Shown piece by piece: positions 62,067 to 64,000 of a DNA stretch of 64,000 bases. Under the pieces are notes generated by a model. It saw nothing but the letters and a program-made list of their open reading frames with translations, was not told the origin of the DNA and did no database searches. The DNA is from Osmia lignaria lignaria. Lineage: Eukaryota > Arthropoda > Insecta > Hymenoptera > Megachilidae. The stretch covers positions 11,408,001 through 11,472,000 of the forward strand of contig NW_027478167.1 of assembly GCF_051020975.1 (NCBI RefSeq). The letters run 5' to 3'. Within the stretch, counting starts at the first letter, position 1. Every line of letters begins with the position of its first letter. The position numbers were made by a program, and so were the translations under genes.

Positions 62067-63354
62067 TTGCAGATTTATCTCAAGGGAAGGGGCCTGACGG
62101 ACATATTTCGAGATATTTCTTCTTCTTGTTGTTCTTCTTCTGCACAGCTGAGCTGGAAGTGGCATTTGCAGGTCGCAATAGTGCAGAGTTATCTCAAAGA
62201 AAGGGGCCACGGTGTTTCTGTATCTCTATTATGTTGGTGCGGCTTCGGAACTTTTAAATACCTCGATATATCTCGAAAACTACGCTTCTGATCAAAAAAT
62301 ATCATAGAACGTAAATTGTAGGAAACATTATTCTCTACAAAAAAGGTCTCTTAACATTTTGCCATAGCTCGCTTCGTTTCCGAGATATTTGCAGATTTAT
62401 CTCAAGGGAAGGGGCCTGTCGGACATATTTCGAGATATTTCTTCTTCTTGTTGTTCTTCTTCTGCACAGCTAAGCTGGAAGTGGCATTTGCGGCTCGCAC
62501 TAGTGCAGAGTTATCTCAAAGAAAGGGGCCACGGTGTTTCTGTATCTCTATTATGTTGGTGCGGCTTCGGAACTTTTAAATATCTCGATATATCTCGAAA
62601 ACTACGCTTCTGATCAAAAAATTTCATAGAACATAAATTGTAGCAAACAGAATTCTCTACAAAAAACGTCTCTTAACATTTTGCCATAGCTCGCTTCATT
62701 TCCGAGATATTTGCAGATATATCACAAGGGAAGGGGCCTGACGGACATATTTCGAGATATTTCTTCTTCTTGTTGTTCTTCTTCTGCACAGCTAAACTGG
62801 AAGTGACATTTCCAGCTCGCAATCGTGCAGAGTTATCTCAAAGAAAGGGGCCACGGTGTTTCTGTATCTCTATTATGTTGGTGCGGCTTCGGAACTTTTA
62901 AATATCTTGATATATCTCGAGAACTACGCCTCTGATCGAAAAATATCATGGAACATAAAAAGTAGGAAACTTAATTCTCTACAAAAAAGGTCTCTTTACA
63001 TTTTCCCATAGCTCGCTTCGTTTCCGAGATATTTGCAGATTTATCTCAAGGGAAGGGGCCTGACGGACATATTTCGAGATATTTCTTCTTCTTGTTGTTC
63101 TTCTTCTGCACAGCTAAGCTGGAAGTGGCATTTGCGGCTCGCACTAGTGCAGAGTTATCTCAAAGAAAGGGGCCACGGTGTTTCTGTATCTCTATTATGT
63201 TGGTGCGGTTTCGGAACTTTTAAATATCTTGATATATCTCGAGAACTACGCATCTGATCTAAAAATATCATAGAACATAAAAAGTAGGAAACTTAATTCT
63301 CTACAAATAAGGTCTCTTAACATTTTGCCATAGCTCGCTTGGTTTCCGAGATAT
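62067..63354 (+). repeat. Five-monomer HOR, second partial copy
   Basis: It repeats 60457-61500 with all rare markers: CTGAGCTGG, AAATACCTCG, GCCTGTCGG, AATTTCATAG, TAGCAAACAG, ATCACAAGGG, AAGTGACATTTCC, AATCGTGCAG and TTTACATTTTCCC. Correspondence ends inside the monomer at 63033, where GCGGCTCGCACTAG replaces the GCAGCGCGCAATAG of 61423, so the duplication breakpoint lies near 63130. Confidence 0.85.
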
Positions 63355-63676
63355 TTGCAGATTTATCTCAAGGGAAGGGGCCTCACGGACATATTTCGAG
63401 ATATTTCTTCTTCTTGTTGTTCATCTTCTGCACAGCTAAGCTGGAAGTGGCATTTGCAGCTCGCAATAGTGCAGAGTTATCCCAAAGAAAGGGGCCACGG
63501 TGTTTCTGTATCTCTATTATGTTGGTGCGGCTTCGGAACTTTTAAATATCTTGATATATCTCGAGAACTACGCGTCTGATCAAAAAATATCATAGAACAT
63601 AAATTGTAGGAAACATAATTCTCTACAAAAAACGTCTCTTAACATTTTGCCATAGCTCGCTTCGTTTCCGAGATAT
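63355..63676 (+). repeat. 322-bp monomer with CTTGGTTTCC upstream
   Basis: It carries GGCCTCACGG, TGTTCATCTTC and TATCCCAAAG as private changes and is preceded by CTTGGTTTCC, shared with the 320-bp monomer at 41140. The GCGTC and AAATTGTAGG combination joins markers of both second-half haplotypes. Confidence 0.85.
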
Positions 63677-63995
63677 TTGCAGATTCAGCTCAAAGGAACT
63701 GGCCTGACGGACATATTTCGAGATATTTCTTCTTCTTGTTGTTCTTCTGCACAGCTAAGCTGGAAGTGGCATTTGCAGTTCGCAATAGTGCAGAGATATC
63801 TCAAAGAAAGGGGCCACGGTGTTTCTGTATCTCTATTATGTTGGTGCGGCTTCGGAACTTTTAAATATCTTGATATATCTCGAGAACTACGCCTCTGATC
63901 GAAAAATATCATAGAAGATAAAAAGTAGGAAACTTAATTCTCTACAAAAAAGGTCTCTTAACATTTTGCCATAGCTCGCTTCGTTTCCGAGATAT
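63677..63995 (+). repeat. 319-bp monomer, loss of one TTC triplet
   Basis: TTGTTGTTCTTCTGC replaces TTGTTGTTCTTCTTCTGC in the triplet tract at about 63736-63750, a 3-bp slippage deletion. Otherwise it is a TTCAGCTCAAAGG class monomer, with GCAGTTCGC, GCAGAGATATCTC and TGATCG. Confidence 0.95.
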
Positions 63996-64000
63996 TTGCA
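63996..64000 (+). repeat. First bases of the next monomer at the right edge
   Basis: The window ends in GATATTTGCA, which is the end of one monomer and the first five bases of the next. The array therefore continues to the right of the window. Confidence 0.9.

Larger units (their letters stand above)
1..64000 (+). repeat. Satellite DNA array, 322-bp monomer, about 199 head-to-tail copies
   Basis: The same 322-bp unit follows itself without interruption across the window, always in one orientation. Landmarks recur in fixed order in every copy: TTTGCAGATTTATCTCAAGG, a TTC/TTG triplet tract, CACAGCTAAGCTGGAAGTGG, AAAGGGGCCACGG, TATTATGTTGGTGCGGCTTC, a TATCTCGA element, a TGATCA site, and AACATTTTGCCATAGCTCGC. 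Of 198 complete monomers, 195 are exactly 322 bp. Copies differ by a limited set of linked substitutions, and sets of monomers recur as blocks (HORs), the signature of unequal crossing-over and gene conversion in satellites. GC is about 40%. No terminal inverted repeats, target-site duplications or unique spacers are visible, which argues against a transposon or CRISPR array. A centromeric or pericentromeric role is inference from family behaviour and is not visible in the sequence. Confidence 0.98.

Noticed and set aside
1..64000. CRISPR array or bacterial repeat
   Set aside because: There are no unique spacers between short repeats; the entire 322-bp unit is conserved.
1..64000. Nested transposable element or rDNA spacer array
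   Set aside because: The monomer phase is continuous apart from changes of 1-3 bp, and no coding, terminal-repeat or ribosomal sequence is present.

Overview
The whole window is one uninterrupted satellite DNA array. A single 322-bp monomer is repeated head to tail in the same orientation from base 1 to base 64000: 198 complete monomers, a 245-bp partial monomer at the left edge and 5 bp of the next one at the right edge. No unique sequence, gene, RNA gene, transposon or CRISPR array interrupts it. Taking the TTG of 'gatatTTGCA' as monomer base 1, monomers start at 246+322k up to 41140, at 41460+322k up to 44358, and at 44679+322k up to 63677. Only three monomers are not 322 bp: 320 bp at 41140, 321 bp at 44358 and 319 bp at 63677. 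A hand count of one consensus-like monomer (2500-2821) gives about 40% GC and 12 CpG dinucleotides, so CpG is not depleted.

This is eukaryotic heterochromatic DNA, probably centromeric or pericentromeric. Array size, strict length homogeneity and higher-order repeat (HOR) structure show that it is a satellite. Undepleted CpG fits an invertebrate such as an insect better than a heavily methylated vertebrate or plant satellite. The species cannot be named from the sequence.

Layout. At 246-12159, an 18-monomer HOR is followed by a 17-monomer copy, with nested 12- and 6-monomer periodicities. At 12160-16023 there is mosaic sequence. At 16024-24395 two blocks are repeated at an offset of 13 monomers, and four monomers of this block recur at 32446. 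At 24396-32445 there is a 9-monomer and then a 7-monomer HOR. At 33734-46610 there are 3-monomer and 9-monomer offsets plus unordered mosaic. At 46611-57558 the offsets are 8 and 3 monomers. At 57559-64000 variants are more diverged, with a 5-monomer duplication. Long HORs lie on the left. Short HORs, all three length changes and most singleton variants lie on the right.

Nearly every monomer has a 74-codon open frame, but it starts at TTG with no conserved ATG, is broken by stops or frameshifts in about 11 copies, and differs between copies by amino-acid-changing substitutions. I treat it as non-coding. The monomer itself contains an old internal duplication and several GAGATA/TATCTC motifs in both orientations, which suggests that it was built from shorter units.
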